The notes below the pieces were generated by a model. The model searched no databases and was not told the origin of the DNA. It saw only the letters and a program-made list of their open reading frames with translations. 64,000 nucleotides of DNA from an uncultured Bacteroidota bacterium (GTDB lineage Bacteria > Bacteroidota > Bacteroidia > Bacteroidales > UBA932). Below, one piece after another: positions 18,595 through 28,034 of this stretch (positions are counted from its first letter, which is position 1; the number at the start of each line of letters is the position of its first letter). Position numbers and translations under genes: made by a program. The DNA lies in contig CALGSW010000006.1 of assembly GCA_937901965.1 (NCBI GenBank), positions 62,001 to 126,000 of the forward strand, given 5' to 3'.

Positions 18595-20600
18595 GTAAAT
18601 TATCAAATAAATTAAGATTAATAACGTTACTGGTTCTGTTGTTCCTCTCATTTGACACTCTGAATGCTCAGTATGACAAGCAGCAGTTCTTTTTCAGAGG
18701 AAGGCAATTTTTGATTGAGGGTAAGTATGTCCAGGCTATAGAGAATTTTAATATTCTCTCCCAGCTTGATACAACACTATATGAAGCCTATTTTTTCAGG
18801 GGTATAGCTAAATATAATCTTGGTGATTTTTTGGGTGCACAGATAGATTTTGACAGAACATTACGTTTAAATCCACTTTATACACCCGCTTACCATTATC
18901 GTGCAATAACACTCAGCAGAACAGGTAAATACGACTTAGCTCTTAAGGATCTGGAAGAGGCTGTGGATCTCAGACCCGGATATACCGGGCTCTATTTCAG
19001 CAGAGGAGTAACATACTTCCTCTCCCAGCAGTTTGATAAAGCTGTTGAGGATTTCAACAGATTTATACGATATGAACCTAAAGTTGCAGACGCATACCTT
19101 AACAGAGGAGCCTCATACCTCTTTCTGGGAGATACAACAAAGGCTCTCAACGATTATAATACTGCCATATCGCTAAATAGGTTTGAACCGGAAGGGTATA
19201 TAAGGAGATCCAGAATATATGTATTGCAGAATGAAACAGAGAAAGCTCTGCAGGATCTGGACCAGGCTGTAAAGATTGATTCAACAAATGCATTCGCTTA
19301 CTTTAACAGATCTATTGTAAGATATAATGCAAAGGATATAATGGGAGCCCTTTCAGACCTTGAGAGGGTGCTGAGAGAGGATCCCGGCAACGCTCTTACT
19401 CTTTACAACCGTGCGCTGATAAGATCTCAGATAGGGGACTATAATAATGCTCTTGATGATTATGACAGGGTACTCTCTATAAATCCAAACAATGTACTTG
19501 CTTACTATAACAGGGCTACTCTGTTCGTTCAGCTTGGAAGGTACAGAGATGCAATGGATGACTACTCTCAGGCTATTAATCTCTATCCGGACTTTGCCAA
19601 TGCATATATAAACAGGTCATACGTTAAAAATCAGCTCGGTCAGTTTAATTCAGCAAAGAGTGACTACGATATTGCTCAGAAAAAAATCCGTGAGTATAAA
19701 TCAAGAGTGGGGGATACTACTCTTGCTAGCTCACTGGCCGATACAACAAAGAAATTTGACAGACTTCTGGCACTGGATGCTGACTTTGCAAAGAGAGATT
19801 TCAATAATGAACTTCTTCAGTACAGAGATGTGGATATAAGGCTTAAGCCACTCTTTAAATTCAGAGCTGCTCCTGAGGCAAGAATGCTAATGGCTCTTGA
19901 GAACAGATTTGACTATCCTGAAATGGAGCAATTCAGAAGATCTCTTCCAATCCCTGTAGAGCTATCTACATCTCAGCCTCTTATTGATGCAAAGACTCTT
20001 GAGCAGATGAGAAGGGTTACCGACGATAAGTTAAAAGAGCGAACAGAGGCAACCGCACTTTTTACCAAAGCATTGATCGAGGCAGGAAGTAAGCAGTTCA
20101 ATACAGCACTTGATTGCTATAACAGAGCCATTGGGCTTGAGCCTGAAGAGACTTTCTACTATATCAACAGAGGTGCCCTTCAGAGCGAAATGATTGATTT
20201 TATTTCATCTATAGAGAGTAATGTTCAGGTGCTTACTCTTGATAATACATCGGCCACCAGAGCTAAAGTGCAGGATCAGGCAACAAGAAGCTATGACTAC
20301 ACACCTGCAATACATGATATGAAAAAGGCAGCAGACCTGTCACCAGACTTTCCTTATATTTACTACAATCTCGGTAATCTCTACTGTATGTCAAGTGATA
20401 TACCTGAATCAATTGTTCAGTACACAAAGGCGATTGAGCTTTATCCCGGATTTGGCGAGGCTTATTATAACCGGGGTCTTGTTCTCATTTATCTGAGAGA
20501 CAAGGAGAAAGGTTGTATTGATTTGAGTAAGGCGGGAGAACTTGGAATTAAAGATGCCTATCCTGTTATTTCAAAATATTGTGTTAAGGAGCAGCAATAA
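18591..20600 (+). CDS. Secreted TPR-repeat protein
   Basis: 669 residues. The signal peptide spans about 1-26 (ending DTLNAQ). At least ten tetratricopeptide repeats follow, in two blocks: about residues 30-370 (for example AYFFRGIAKYNLGDFLGAQIDFDRTLRLNP and AYYNRATLFVQLGRYRDAMDDYSQAI in successive 34-residue steps) and about 480-660. The region between them (370-470) is not TPR-like. TPR arrays mediate protein-protein contact; a periplasmic or outer-membrane-associated scaffold is a reasonable inference. It is co-transcribed with mtgA (4-bp overlap), which hints at a role near cell-wall synthesis. Confidence 0.85.
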   Translation: MSKLSNKLRLITLLVLLFLSFDTLNAQYDKQQFFFRGRQFLIEGKYVQAIENFNILSQLDTTLYEAYFFRGIAKYNLGDFLGAQIDFDRTLRLNPLYTPAYHYRAITLSRTGKYDLALKDLEEAVDLRPGYTGLYFSRGVTYFLSQQFDKAVEDFNRFIRYEPKVADAYLNRGASYLFLGDTTKALNDYNTAISLNRFEPEGYIRRSRIYVLQNETEKALQDLDQAVKIDSTNAFAYFNRSIVRYNAKDIMGALSDLERVLREDPGNALTLYNRALIRSQIGDYNNALDDYDRVLSINPNNVLAYYNRATLFVQLGRYRDAMDDYSQAINLYPDFANAYINRSYVKNQLGQFNSAKSDYDIAQKKIREYKSRVGDTTLASSLADTTKKFDRLLALDADFAKRDFNNELLQYRDVDIRLKPLFKFRAAPEARMLMALENRFDYPEMEQFRRSLPIPVELSTSQPLIDAKTLEQMRRVTDDKLKERTEATALFTKALIEAGSKQFNTALDCYNRAIGLEPEETFYYINRGALQSEMIDFISSIESNVQVLTLDNTSATRAKVQDQATRSYDYTPAIHDMKKAADLSPDFPYIYYNLGNLYCMSSDIPESIVQYTKAIELYPGFGEAYYNRGLVLIYLRDKEKGCIDLSKAGELGIKDAYPVISKYCVKEQQ

Positions 20601-20625
20601 TCAGAAAGGATGCATCTGACAGGCT

Positions 20626-21024
20626 CTATTTTCTTAGTCTGTCAGCTGCTCTTACCATTGCTTCATCTCTTGCAATATAGCGGAATGCAAGCCATGAGAG
20701 AATAGAGGCAACAACAGGGAATACTGCCGGCGTAGTAAATGCAGATCCCTCCGGTCTTATAGCGAAAAGATAGACAATCCATGCCTGGTAGCCCAAAAGA
20801 ACAATGGCATTTATTATTGTAAGCCTAATCTGCAGCATTCTCTTTTTATAAAGAAAGATTGATGTAAATGATAGTGCTGTTGTGATAATATTAAATACAA
20901 GTAATGGAATTATCTGAATAAGCTTAACTGATTCCACCTGGGAGCGGGCAATAGTGACAAAAAAAAGCGAAGTGAGCAGAGCAGTTGCTGCCAAAAGGAA
21001 TAGTGTCTGTATTCTTTGTATCAT
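20626..21024 (-). CDS. DUF4293 four-helix membrane protein
   Basis: 132 residues with four predicted transmembrane helices. The opening MIQRIQTLFLLAA is characteristic of the DUF4293 family, which is found in Bacteroidota and has no known function. It is convergent with the TPR gene and divergent from the nucleoside phosphorylase. Confidence 0.8.
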   Translation of the reverse strand: MIQRIQTLFLLAATALLTSLFFVTIARSQVESVKLIQIIPLLVFNIITTALSFTSIFLYKKRMLQIRLTIINAIVLLGYQAWIVYLFAIRPEGSAFTTPAVFPVVASILSWLAFRYIARDEAMVRAADRLRK

Positions 21025-21040
21025 AGGATTGTATTTTTCA

Positions 21041-21068
21041 CAAAAGTATAAAATAAACCTTATTTTTG
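21041..21068. promoter_or_regulatory. Divergent -7 elements for DUF4293 and the phosphorylase
   Basis: TACTTTTG on the minus strand (21041-21048) and TATTTTTG on the plus strand (21061-21068) both match TAnnTTTG and sit 17-21 bases before the respective ATGs at 21024 and 21089. Neither has a clear TTTG -33 box at 18 nt. Confidence 0.3.
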
Positions 21069-21088
21069 TAGATTAAATAAGATCTAAT

Positions 21089-21961
21089 ATGAACCAAATA
21101 CCATCTTCTGAATTAATAATAAATAGTGACGGGTCTGTATTTCACCTTCATCTGACGCCTGAAGAGCTTGCAGATACAGTCATTCTTGTGGGCGATCCGG
21201 GAAGAGTAGAGTTAGTAGCCTCATTCTTTGAATCAAGGGAGTTTACAAGATCCTCAAGAGAGTTTGTAACTGTAACCGGAAAGTACAGGGGAAAGAGAAT
21301 AACTGTTCTATCAACAGGCATTGGAACTGATAATATTGATATTGTAGTTAACGAACTTGATGCACTTGCGAATATTGATTTTGATACCAGAACTCCCAAA
21401 AAAGAGCACAAGCGTCTAAGAATACTGAGAATTGGTACATCAGGTGCAATCCAGCCGGATATTCCGCTGGGCTCTTTTGTCTTCTCACATATTTCAGTGG
21501 GTTGTGACGGACTTCTTAACTGGTATGCATCAAGGGATTCAGTAACTATTGCTGAAATGGAAAGTGCTTTTATGAATCATGTTGAATGGCCTGATAACTT
21601 GCCTCACCCATATTTTGCAAAGGCATCAGAAGATCTGATTTCGCTTTTTGAGGATGTTACCTTGAAGGGGGTAACTATATCGGCATCCGGATTCTATGGC
21701 CCTCAGGGCAGAGTGCTAAGACTTCCTCTTGCTATCCCCGATATGGTTCACAAATTTGAAAGCTTCAGCTTTAAAGGAGAGAGAATTACAAACTTTGAAA
21801 TGGAGGGTTCTGCAATAGCAGGGCTATCGGCCTTGCTTGGTCATGATGCTGCAACAGTCTGCTGTATAATTGCAAACAGACATCTACATGAAAGCCAGCC
21901 GGATTATAAACCATTTGTTAAAAAGCTAATTGAAGTTTCATTAGACAAACTCTGCTCATGA
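21089..21961 (+). CDS. Nucleoside phosphorylase (PNP/UDP family)
   Basis: 290-residue cytosolic enzyme of the PNP_UDP_1 family, which splits nucleosides with phosphate into base and ribose-1-phosphate. Motifs visible: ILVGDPGRVELVASFF (phosphate-binding GDPxR), STGIGTDNIDIVVNEL, IGTSGAIQPDIPLGS, and NFEMEGSAIAGLSALLG (the ribose-binding MEG region). The sequence most resembles uridine phosphorylase-like members, but the substrate cannot be settled by eye. It overlaps the next gene by 4 bp. Confidence 0.85.
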   Translation: MNQIPSSELIINSDGSVFHLHLTPEELADTVILVGDPGRVELVASFFESREFTRSSREFVTVTGKYRGKRITVLSTGIGTDNIDIVVNELDALANIDFDTRTPKKEHKRLRILRIGTSGAIQPDIPLGSFVFSHISVGCDGLLNWYASRDSVTIAEMESAFMNHVEWPDNLPHPYFAKASEDLISLFEDVTLKGVTISASGFYGPQGRVLRLPLAIPDMVHKFESFSFKGERITNFEMEGSAIAGLSALLGHDAATVCCIIANRHLHESQPDYKPFVKKLIEVSLDKLCS

Positions 21962-22785
21962 GAAGAGATTCGCTACTTATCTCATTGTTATCTCTGATTG
22001 ATGATCCTGACAAAAGTGTAAGGGGTTCTGTTCACGCAAAACTCACAGAACTGGGAGAGGATGCTGTAGATGAGATGGAGAGATTAGTACCGCAATTGTC
22101 AGAAAAAATAGGTTCAGACTACTTATCAGCTTTCATCAGTGATTTAAGACTGGAGCATACTCTAAATAAAATCAGGTCTTACCTGTCAAATCCTGATCCA
22201 CTTCTGATGGATGGCCTTTTACTTATTACCAGTGCTGTTAAACCTGAAACGGACAAAGTAAAATATATAACTATTGTACAGGATATTGCAGACGATATGC
22301 TCACTGATATCAGCGACAAAAGAACAGCAGTTGAGAATTTAGAGATTTTCAACTATATATTTTATAAGCGCGTTGGTTTTAAGCATGTTGACGAAAGTGT
22401 GACAAAACGTGAAAATGCTTTAATAACAGATGTTCTTGATACAAAAATGGGTAATATCTTCACAATTCCTTTGTGCTATTTTGTATTGGCAAGATATGCC
22501 GGACTCCCCATTTACCCTGTAATTGCAGGAAGATCATTTACGCCTGCCTTTCTGGATAATAATGATGAGGTGCTTTTCTATATCAATATTTATAAAGATG
22601 GCTTAATCTTTTCCGGAAAAGAATTGGAGTTGCAACATTCACCAAGAGTTGGGCTGGATAAAGCATTGGTATCAATTTATGCCGATCACCTCAATTATCT
22701 CTTCAAGGCAGAAGAGGATAAAGAGATGATGAAAATAATGGAAAAAGTTTTGGAATGCTTTGGAAGTGAGAGGTATATAAACTGA
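21958..22785 (+). CDS. SirB1-type transglutaminase-like protein
   Basis: 275 residues. The N-terminal half is helical and HEAT-like (SLIDDPDKSVRGSVHAKLTELG). The C-terminal half resembles the SirB1/transglutaminase-like domain: ENALITDVLDTKMGNIFTIPLCYFVLARYAGLPIYPVI corresponds to the family's LIDxVLxRRxGxPI motif, and FYINIYKDGLIF follows. The usual catalytic Cys is not obvious. Its function is unknown even in studied homologues. Translation is coupled to the phosphorylase gene (ATGA overlap). Confidence 0.6.
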   Translation: MRRDSLLISLLSLIDDPDKSVRGSVHAKLTELGEDAVDEMERLVPQLSEKIGSDYLSAFISDLRLEHTLNKIRSYLSNPDPLLMDGLLLITSAVKPETDKVKYITIVQDIADDMLTDISDKRTAVENLEIFNYIFYKRVGFKHVDESVTKRENALITDVLDTKMGNIFTIPLCYFVLARYAGLPIYPVIAGRSFTPAFLDNNDEVLFYINIYKDGLIFSGKELELQHSPRVGLDKALVSIYADHLNYLFKAEEDKEMMKIMEKVLECFGSERYIN

Positions 22786-22875
22786 AACCTCCGCAACCAT
22801 AATGGTTACAGAGGCGTTCCATAGTTTAGTTTTAGGTCAAGTAATGAAATACTTGTAACAAATATAATCAATATT

Positions 22876-24099
22876 TTGAATATAAACCTTTTTATGGCGA
22901 AATCTTTAGGTGCCTCGGGCAAAGAGAATCTTCCAGGAAGAAGAAATTCTCTGATTGCCGGTATCTCAATAGCCGTAAGCGTGGTTATAATGATTACAGC
23001 CATCTCTGTGTCTGATGGATTTGACAGGGAGATAAAAGGTAAGGTTTCCGGTTATGCAGGAGACATATCTGTAAAGGTACCCGGGGAGGAGCTTGTAAAT
23101 TCACTCTATCCTCTTACTATAGATAAATCTTTGCTTAATACTCTGGAAAATACAAGTGGTATTTTGGCGGTTCAGGGTATTGCGTACATTACCGGCGTAA
23201 TGAAACATGAGAATCAGATTGAAGGGATAGTACTTAAGGGTGTTGATGATTCTTATAACTGGACTTTTGTTCACAATTACGCAAATGAGTTTGATTCGGT
23301 ATCTGACAATGAGATTGTCATTTCATCAAGATTGGCATCAAAACTTAATCTGAAACTTGGTGACAGACCGTTTCTCTATTTTATTGGAGAGAGTGTTAAG
23401 ACTAGACGATTTACTGTATCAGCTATATTTGATGCAAGACTTGAGGAGGTGGACAAGGGAATGGTGATGTGTAATATTGAAATTGTAAGAGAGCTTCTTG
23501 GCTGGAAACAGAATGAATACAGCTCTCTTGAGATACTTCTCAGGGATAGGGCAGATCCTGCCGCTAAGTCTAAGGAGTTACAATTGATACTTAATGAAAA
23601 GATTCCAGATGATTATTTAGACACTGAAGTAGTTACGTCTGAGAATCTCTTTCCTCATCTTTTTGACTGGCTCTCACTTCTTGACTACAATGTTTTTATA
23701 GTATTAACATTGATGATGATAGTTGCCGGTTTTAACATGATTTCAGGCTTGCTGATAATATTGTTTGAAAAGATTTCTATGATAGGACTTCTTAAATCAT
23801 TGGGAATGAGAGATAGTGCTATTCATAAGATTTTCCTTGCCAGGGCAATGTCAATAGTTATAAAGGGAGTTGCAGCAGGTAACATTATTGCGCTTACTCT
23901 TCTTTATATTCAGAAATGGTTCAAAATAGTCCCACTGGATCCGGTAAACTATTTTGTTAACCACATCCCGGTTCATGTCAACTTCGTTAAGCTTCTTTTG
24001 GTTGATATTGTCTCAATTACTGTAATTGCGCTAATTTTGTTCATACCGGCCAGATTTATCTCTAAAGTGGAGCCGGACAAGACACTGAGACAAAAGTAA
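22876..24099 (+). CDS. FtsX/LolE-type ABC transporter permease
   Basis: 407-residue inner-membrane permease with the MacB/LolE layout: one N-terminal helix (about 25-47), a large periplasmic domain (50-265), then three helices (about 270-395) forming the FtsX domain (NMISGLLIILFEKISMIGLLKSLGMRDSAIHKIFLARAM). I kept the TTG start at 22876 because the encoded NINLFMAK matches how LolC/E proteins begin; ATG 22894 is the alternative. No ATPase gene is adjacent, so the partner is encoded elsewhere. Lipoprotein release (LolCE-like) is the likeliest role but is inferred. Confidence 0.8.
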   Translation: MNINLFMAKSLGASGKENLPGRRNSLIAGISIAVSVVIMITAISVSDGFDREIKGKVSGYAGDISVKVPGEELVNSLYPLTIDKSLLNTLENTSGILAVQGIAYITGVMKHENQIEGIVLKGVDDSYNWTFVHNYANEFDSVSDNEIVISSRLASKLNLKLGDRPFLYFIGESVKTRRFTVSAIFDARLEEVDKGMVMCNIEIVRELLGWKQNEYSSLEILLRDRADPAAKSKELQLILNEKIPDDYLDTEVVTSENLFPHLFDWLSLLDYNVFIVLTLMMIVAGFNMISGLLIILFEKISMIGLLKSLGMRDSAIHKIFLARAMSIVIKGVAAGNIIALTLLYIQKWFKIVPLDPVNYFVNHIPVHVNFVKLLLVDIVSITVIALILFIPARFISKVEPDKTLRQK

Positions 24100-24103
24100 C
24101 GGA

Positions 24104-25165
24104 CTATTTTTTTACGAGGGCTGCGTATGTATCATATCTTTCCAGCACCTCATCAACAAACTTCCTTGTCTCCGTCCCTTTAAAATAACCAAGTTTTAAT
24201 ATGTTTGAAGGTATACCCTTTCCCCTTCTCATTTGGGGTATGACATCTCTTAAAGACTCCCAGTTGTTTGGGTCCACTCCAAGGTGAGCAGCGGCCCTTC
24301 TTACATCGTCCAACCTCCCCTCACCGGCATTGTATGCGGCAAGTACGAATTTTATCCTGTTCAGGGAATCAATTTCAGGATTATCGTAAAGTTTTTGTAA
24401 ACGCTTGATAAGAAGCGTCCCGGCTTTTACATTCTGTTCGGGGTCAAATATATCATCAATGCTAAACTGTTTTGCTGTGGCATTCTTTATTTGCATAAGT
24501 CCGTGGGCACCTTTTCCTGAACTTGTGTTCATTGAGAACTTACTCTCCTGATATATAAGAGAAGCAAGCAATCTCCAGTCCCAACCTATTGTCTTTGCAT
24601 ATTTTTTTATGATGTCATCGTATGGCGAAAGTGTGTTTGTAGGAGAGATCATTGTTGTTGCGTTTCTTCTGTATGGTCTTAGATATCTATTCGCAAGAGC
24701 AGTATAATCCTTGCTCTGCCTGAAAAATGTAAGCCAATAATTCAACTGTTGCAATAACTGAATATTGTTTCTACTTACAACCCATGCATGACCTGCATCA
24801 TTGACCTCAACGCTGGATATTATCTGGTCTGTATACTCATCCGGGACCTCATTATCTGCAGAGACAACAAGTATATCAATTTCATCGTTAATCAGCTCTT
24901 CCCATACATTAACATCCTCTTTTGGCTTCAACCGGAGATGGCACCGTTCATTTGCAGAGAATTTTTTGAGCAGATCATGGTGAAAACCGGTAGGATGACC
25001 ATCCTTTATATAAATACCACCATCTATTATAATTCTTATGCAAAGAGTGTCACCCTCCAGAAAATAGGTGGGTGCAGTCTCCTTTGTGTTATCTCTTCCT
25101 CCGGTAATTACAAGAATTAGTGCAATTACAAGGAAGACAATTGTGAATCTTGCGATTCTCTGCAT
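24104..25165 (-). CDS. MltF-like lytic transglycosylase with solute-binding domain
   Basis: 353 residues. Residues 1-20 are a hydrophobic export signal. Residues about 35-170 resemble an SBP_bac_3 periplasmic-binding fold (EGDTLCIRIIIDGGIYIKDGHPTGFHHDLLKKFS). Residues about 190-340 are an SLT goose-lysozyme-like domain with catalytic Glu in YQESKFSMNTSSGKGAHGLMQI and the AYNAGEGR motif. This is the domain pair of MltF, which cleaves peptidoglycan strands with anhydro-MurNAc formation. It lies 14 bases downstream of the putative porin gene and is probably co-transcribed. Confidence 0.88.
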   Translation of the reverse strand: MQRIARFTIVFLVIALILVITGGRDNTKETAPTYFLEGDTLCIRIIIDGGIYIKDGHPTGFHHDLLKKFSANERCHLRLKPKEDVNVWEELINDEIDILVVSADNEVPDEYTDQIISSVEVNDAGHAWVVSRNNIQLLQQLNYWLTFFRQSKDYTALANRYLRPYRRNATTMISPTNTLSPYDDIIKKYAKTIGWDWRLLASLIYQESKFSMNTSSGKGAHGLMQIKNATAKQFSIDDIFDPEQNVKAGTLLIKRLQKLYDNPEIDSLNRIKFVLAAYNAGEGRLDDVRRAAAHLGVDPNNWESLRDVIPQMRRGKGIPSNILKLGYFKGTETRKFVDEVLERYDTYAALVKK

Positions 25166-25179
25166 AAAGTTTAATATCT

Positions 25180-27222
25180 CTATTTTACGTAGAATGGCCA
25201 GTTAATTCCAAATTGTATTGCCCTTCTTGGTGCTGTATAGTGGTGTGCAGAGAAATAGTCACCTGACGGCCATCCCTGAGCTGTATTAAGATATTTTATG
25301 AAGATGGCGGCTTTTTTCCATTGAATATTTACGAATACATCAATATATGGGACATTTCCTATCTCTCTTTCATCCTGTGTGTGAAATTGACCTGTGGCAG
25401 GATTATATGCAGGGGCATAATACTTTGTGTGATAAGTTACATCTGCTCCCAACTGCATTGCCATTACATTCTTTACAACATTAAACTGAAAGAAGTAGCG
25501 GAGATTAGCACTAAGGAGAGGCAAAGGGACAACTGATGCTTCTGAAGTCAGTTGCAGCAGTAGTCGGTTGTGAAAATGAAAGTTACTTAGTTTGAAATTA
25601 TAGTTAAGAGAGGCAGCCATTATATTCATCAGTCCGTTGTGCTGGCTTATCTCTCCTGCTTTGTTGTAAAAGATTTGATTGTTCAGTAGTGAGTACCCGA
25701 ATGTTGCACTCAGCTTAAAAGAAGGAATAGTTAAAAGTGCTTCAATTCTGGTCTCAGTCGTTTTCCCAAACTCATTATCCCATTTAAAGTGATTTGAATA
25801 GTAATACTTTTCAAATGGTTCAGGGCTTCTGTTATTAAATTTGAATTTGCCTACCAAATGGATTCCCTCTTTCATAGGGTAAAAGGAGAGTCTGGCGTTA
25901 GCATTGACACCAATATCACCAGCCTCATATCCTGTGAGGCCTATTCTTGCAAGTCCATCCCAGCTGAAATATTTTTTGAACATTCCTGATGCTCCAAAAT
26001 ATACATATGTATTGTTGTATCTATCCATGGTTACACCCGAGGAGTCATATTCAGGGGTATAATTGTAGTATGAGAGGTATTTATGGCCAATACCGCCCTC
26101 AAGATTTGATACAATTGCACTCTGAGACCATGGTTGAATCTTAAGAAATACTCTGTTCTCTATCTTGTTTAATCTGAGAGAGTCATAGCTTTCTGTAGGG
26201 TTAATGAAGAATTTATTATCATAGTATACCCTTCCTGTAGAGTCCCCATCCTCTATAATATCTTTATAAAGTCTGTAATAGGTTGCATATTCAAATGAGT
26301 GTCCAAGGTATGCGGCAGTTCCCTCACCAAGTTTTGTGGTATCCTTTTTTGAGAACCTTATTGGAATGCCATAGGATTGCGTCAGAAAAATAGAGTTTCT
26401 CTTTAGCCTGTTAGATGCCGAGTTCAGATTATATGGAATCTCTCTTGGCTCCACAAGTGTATCAAGCACAAGTTTGTCATCAATGATTCCGCCATTTTCA
26501 TCACGCTTCACAGACTGGAAGATGTATCCCCCGTGCATTACATACCTTTTACCAAGGTAATTTGATGTTAACGAAAATGTCCTGTTATCTGTTGCCTCTT
26601 TATTTAAAAGCCCTTTCCCTCCCCATCTGTCGTATAGCAACGTTATATTCATTGCCGGAGATATGTTCTGCGTGGTTAGGATGTGAATATTACTCTCCTC
26701 TTTTGCTCTCTCAGCAAGCAATGTCCCTCTGTATGCAAGTTCTGTGTGAGGACTCTTCACATTGTAGAATGGATGAGTCTCTTTTGTAAAACTATACATA
26801 ATATATGGAGAGAATGGGCTGAAATCCTCAACTCTTTCTCTCAGAAAGAAATTTCTGAACTGAGAGGCTGAGCCGGAAACGCCAAGATAATCTGCACCAA
26901 TATCTCTCTTCATAAATGGCATGAAGTGATAATTATAGTCGGCAGTGGTATCCTGTTTTAGCATCCCTGAGATATTATTAAGATAACTATCGTGATTCCA
27001 AAGGATAATTCTCTTAAATTTCAGAGAGTCGGGAATTATGTAGCTCTCCAAAAACATAGGTTTTGCATCCCTGATGCTGTCTCTTACTGCCTGTACAGAG
27101 TCTCTCTGAGCTTTAGTCAGTTGCGGCTTCTGACCATATGTATAACTGAAAGTGAGCAGAGCGACCGCTATGGCTGCTATGCTCACTGTCCTTTTAATTA
27201 TCTTATATGTTTTGTTACCCAT
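25180..27222 (-). CDS. Putative porin (Porin_10 family)
   Basis: 680-residue outer-membrane protein with a signal peptide (MGNKTYKIIKRTVSIAAIAV..., cleaved near YGQ) and a long series of amphipathic strands. Its features fit the Bacteroidota putative porin family PF14121: an early region IRDAKPMFLESYIIPDSLKFK, repeated tyrosine-rich strands, and the end FGINWPFYVK with a terminal aromatic strand. The cargo is unknown. I chose ATG 27222 over an in-frame TTG four codons earlier. Confidence 0.75.
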   Translation of the reverse strand: MGNKTYKIIKRTVSIAAIAVALLTFSYTYGQKPQLTKAQRDSVQAVRDSIRDAKPMFLESYIIPDSLKFKRIILWNHDSYLNNISGMLKQDTTADYNYHFMPFMKRDIGADYLGVSGSASQFRNFFLRERVEDFSPFSPYIMYSFTKETHPFYNVKSPHTELAYRGTLLAERAKEESNIHILTTQNISPAMNITLLYDRWGGKGLLNKEATDNRTFSLTSNYLGKRYVMHGGYIFQSVKRDENGGIIDDKLVLDTLVEPREIPYNLNSASNRLKRNSIFLTQSYGIPIRFSKKDTTKLGEGTAAYLGHSFEYATYYRLYKDIIEDGDSTGRVYYDNKFFINPTESYDSLRLNKIENRVFLKIQPWSQSAIVSNLEGGIGHKYLSYYNYTPEYDSSGVTMDRYNNTYVYFGASGMFKKYFSWDGLARIGLTGYEAGDIGVNANARLSFYPMKEGIHLVGKFKFNNRSPEPFEKYYYSNHFKWDNEFGKTTETRIEALLTIPSFKLSATFGYSLLNNQIFYNKAGEISQHNGLMNIMAASLNYNFKLSNFHFHNRLLLQLTSEASVVPLPLLSANLRYFFQFNVVKNVMAMQLGADVTYHTKYYAPAYNPATGQFHTQDEREIGNVPYIDVFVNIQWKKAAIFIKYLNTAQGWPSGDYFSAHHYTAPRRAIQFGINWPFYVK

Positions 27223-27231
27223 AATCAGGTG

Positions 27232-27239
27232 CAAACATA
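27232..27239 (-). promoter_or_regulatory. Possible porin promoter, -7 element
   Basis: The minus strand reads TATGTTTG, matching TAnnTTTG, only 10 bases before ATG 27222. If used it would give an almost leaderless mRNA. No -33 box is evident. Confidence 0.25.
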
Positions 27240-27270
27240 CAAAAAAATGGGTTAACCCTAATCCGGGTAG

Positions 27271-28032
27271 TTAGATTCCTGCCACTCTCTCTTTGTAAGT
27301 TGCAAGACAAGCGTCCAGTCTGTCATGAGCAGTATCATCTCCAGGGATGTTGTGAGAAGGGTGTATATATAGTTTTACACCTCTGTCTGCCAGAATCTCG
27401 GCAACTGTAGTAACAGTCATCCATACCAGCGTGATAAATGCCATTGTTGACACAGGGCCCACCTTGTCATAGTGATTCTTGAGCGGAACACTTGCGTCTA
27501 CAAGTGGTGCGCATGAGTCCACGACAATGTCTGCAAGTTCAAAAAGTGTTTTTCCGCAAGAGTGTCTGGTCTTTTTACCAACAGACTCTTTTGCTGATCC
27601 AAATACGATAACCTTCATACCCATCTCCTTAGCTCTGAGAGCTACATCAATGTTTACGTTGTTTATACCGGTATGTGAAAAAATCCACATTGTATCCCTG
27701 CTGTCAAAGTTGTATGACTTCATAATAGCGTTGCCATAACCTTCTGCTCTTTCAAGGAATAGGAACTGATGAACACCCATCTCTCCTGTTATTCTTGTGA
27801 AGAAGGTCAGCGGCAGTTCAACTATCGGGTGAAACCCTACAAAGCCTCCGATGCGGGGGTACATCTCCTCAACCGGAATAGTCGCGTGACCGCATCCAAA
27901 AGTGTGGACCCAGCGGCCGGCCTCAATACTGTCTGCCATTACTGTGGCAGCTTTTTTAATGTTCTCGAGTTGTGACTCTTCAATTGAGCTCATTACGGCT
28001 CTGGCGTTGTTTAACCATTCTAATGCTAACAT
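27271..28032 (-). CDS. SIS-domain sugar-phosphate isomerase-like protein
   Basis: 253 residues of a single SIS (sugar isomerase) fold: GRWVHTFGCGHATIPVEEMYPR, TMWIFSHTGINNVNIDVALRAKEMGMKVIVFGS (the phosphosugar-binding Ser/Thr loop), and DIVVDSCAPLVDASV. It resembles the UPF0309/YckC-type sugar isomerase-domain proteins. It is last in a minus-strand run with an MFS transporter (2-bp gap) and a ROK kinase, which suggests catabolism of one (amino)sugar: import, phosphorylation, isomerisation. The substrate is not evident. Confidence 0.75.
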   Translation of the reverse strand: MLALEWLNNARAVMSSIEESQLENIKKAATVMADSIEAGRWVHTFGCGHATIPVEEMYPRIGGFVGFHPIVELPLTFFTRITGEMGVHQFLFLERAEGYGNAIMKSYNFDSRDTMWIFSHTGINNVNIDVALRAKEMGMKVIVFGSAKESVGKKTRHSCGKTLFELADIVVDSCAPLVDASVPLKNHYDKVGPVSTMAFITLVWMTVTTVAEILADRGVKLYIHPSHNIPGDDTAHDRLDACLATYKERVAGI

Positions 28033-28034
28033 CT

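Noticed and set aside
20616..20645. CTGACAG/CTGTCAG hairpin between convergent TPR and DUF4293 genes
   Set aside because: Seven pairs around a 16-base loop with no T-run, and half of it lies in the DUF4293 coding end; not strong enough to call.
22790..22816. Hairpin AACCAT/ATGGTT after the transglutaminase-like gene as a terminator
   Set aside because: The stem is short and AT-rich and no T-run follows; at most a weak structure.
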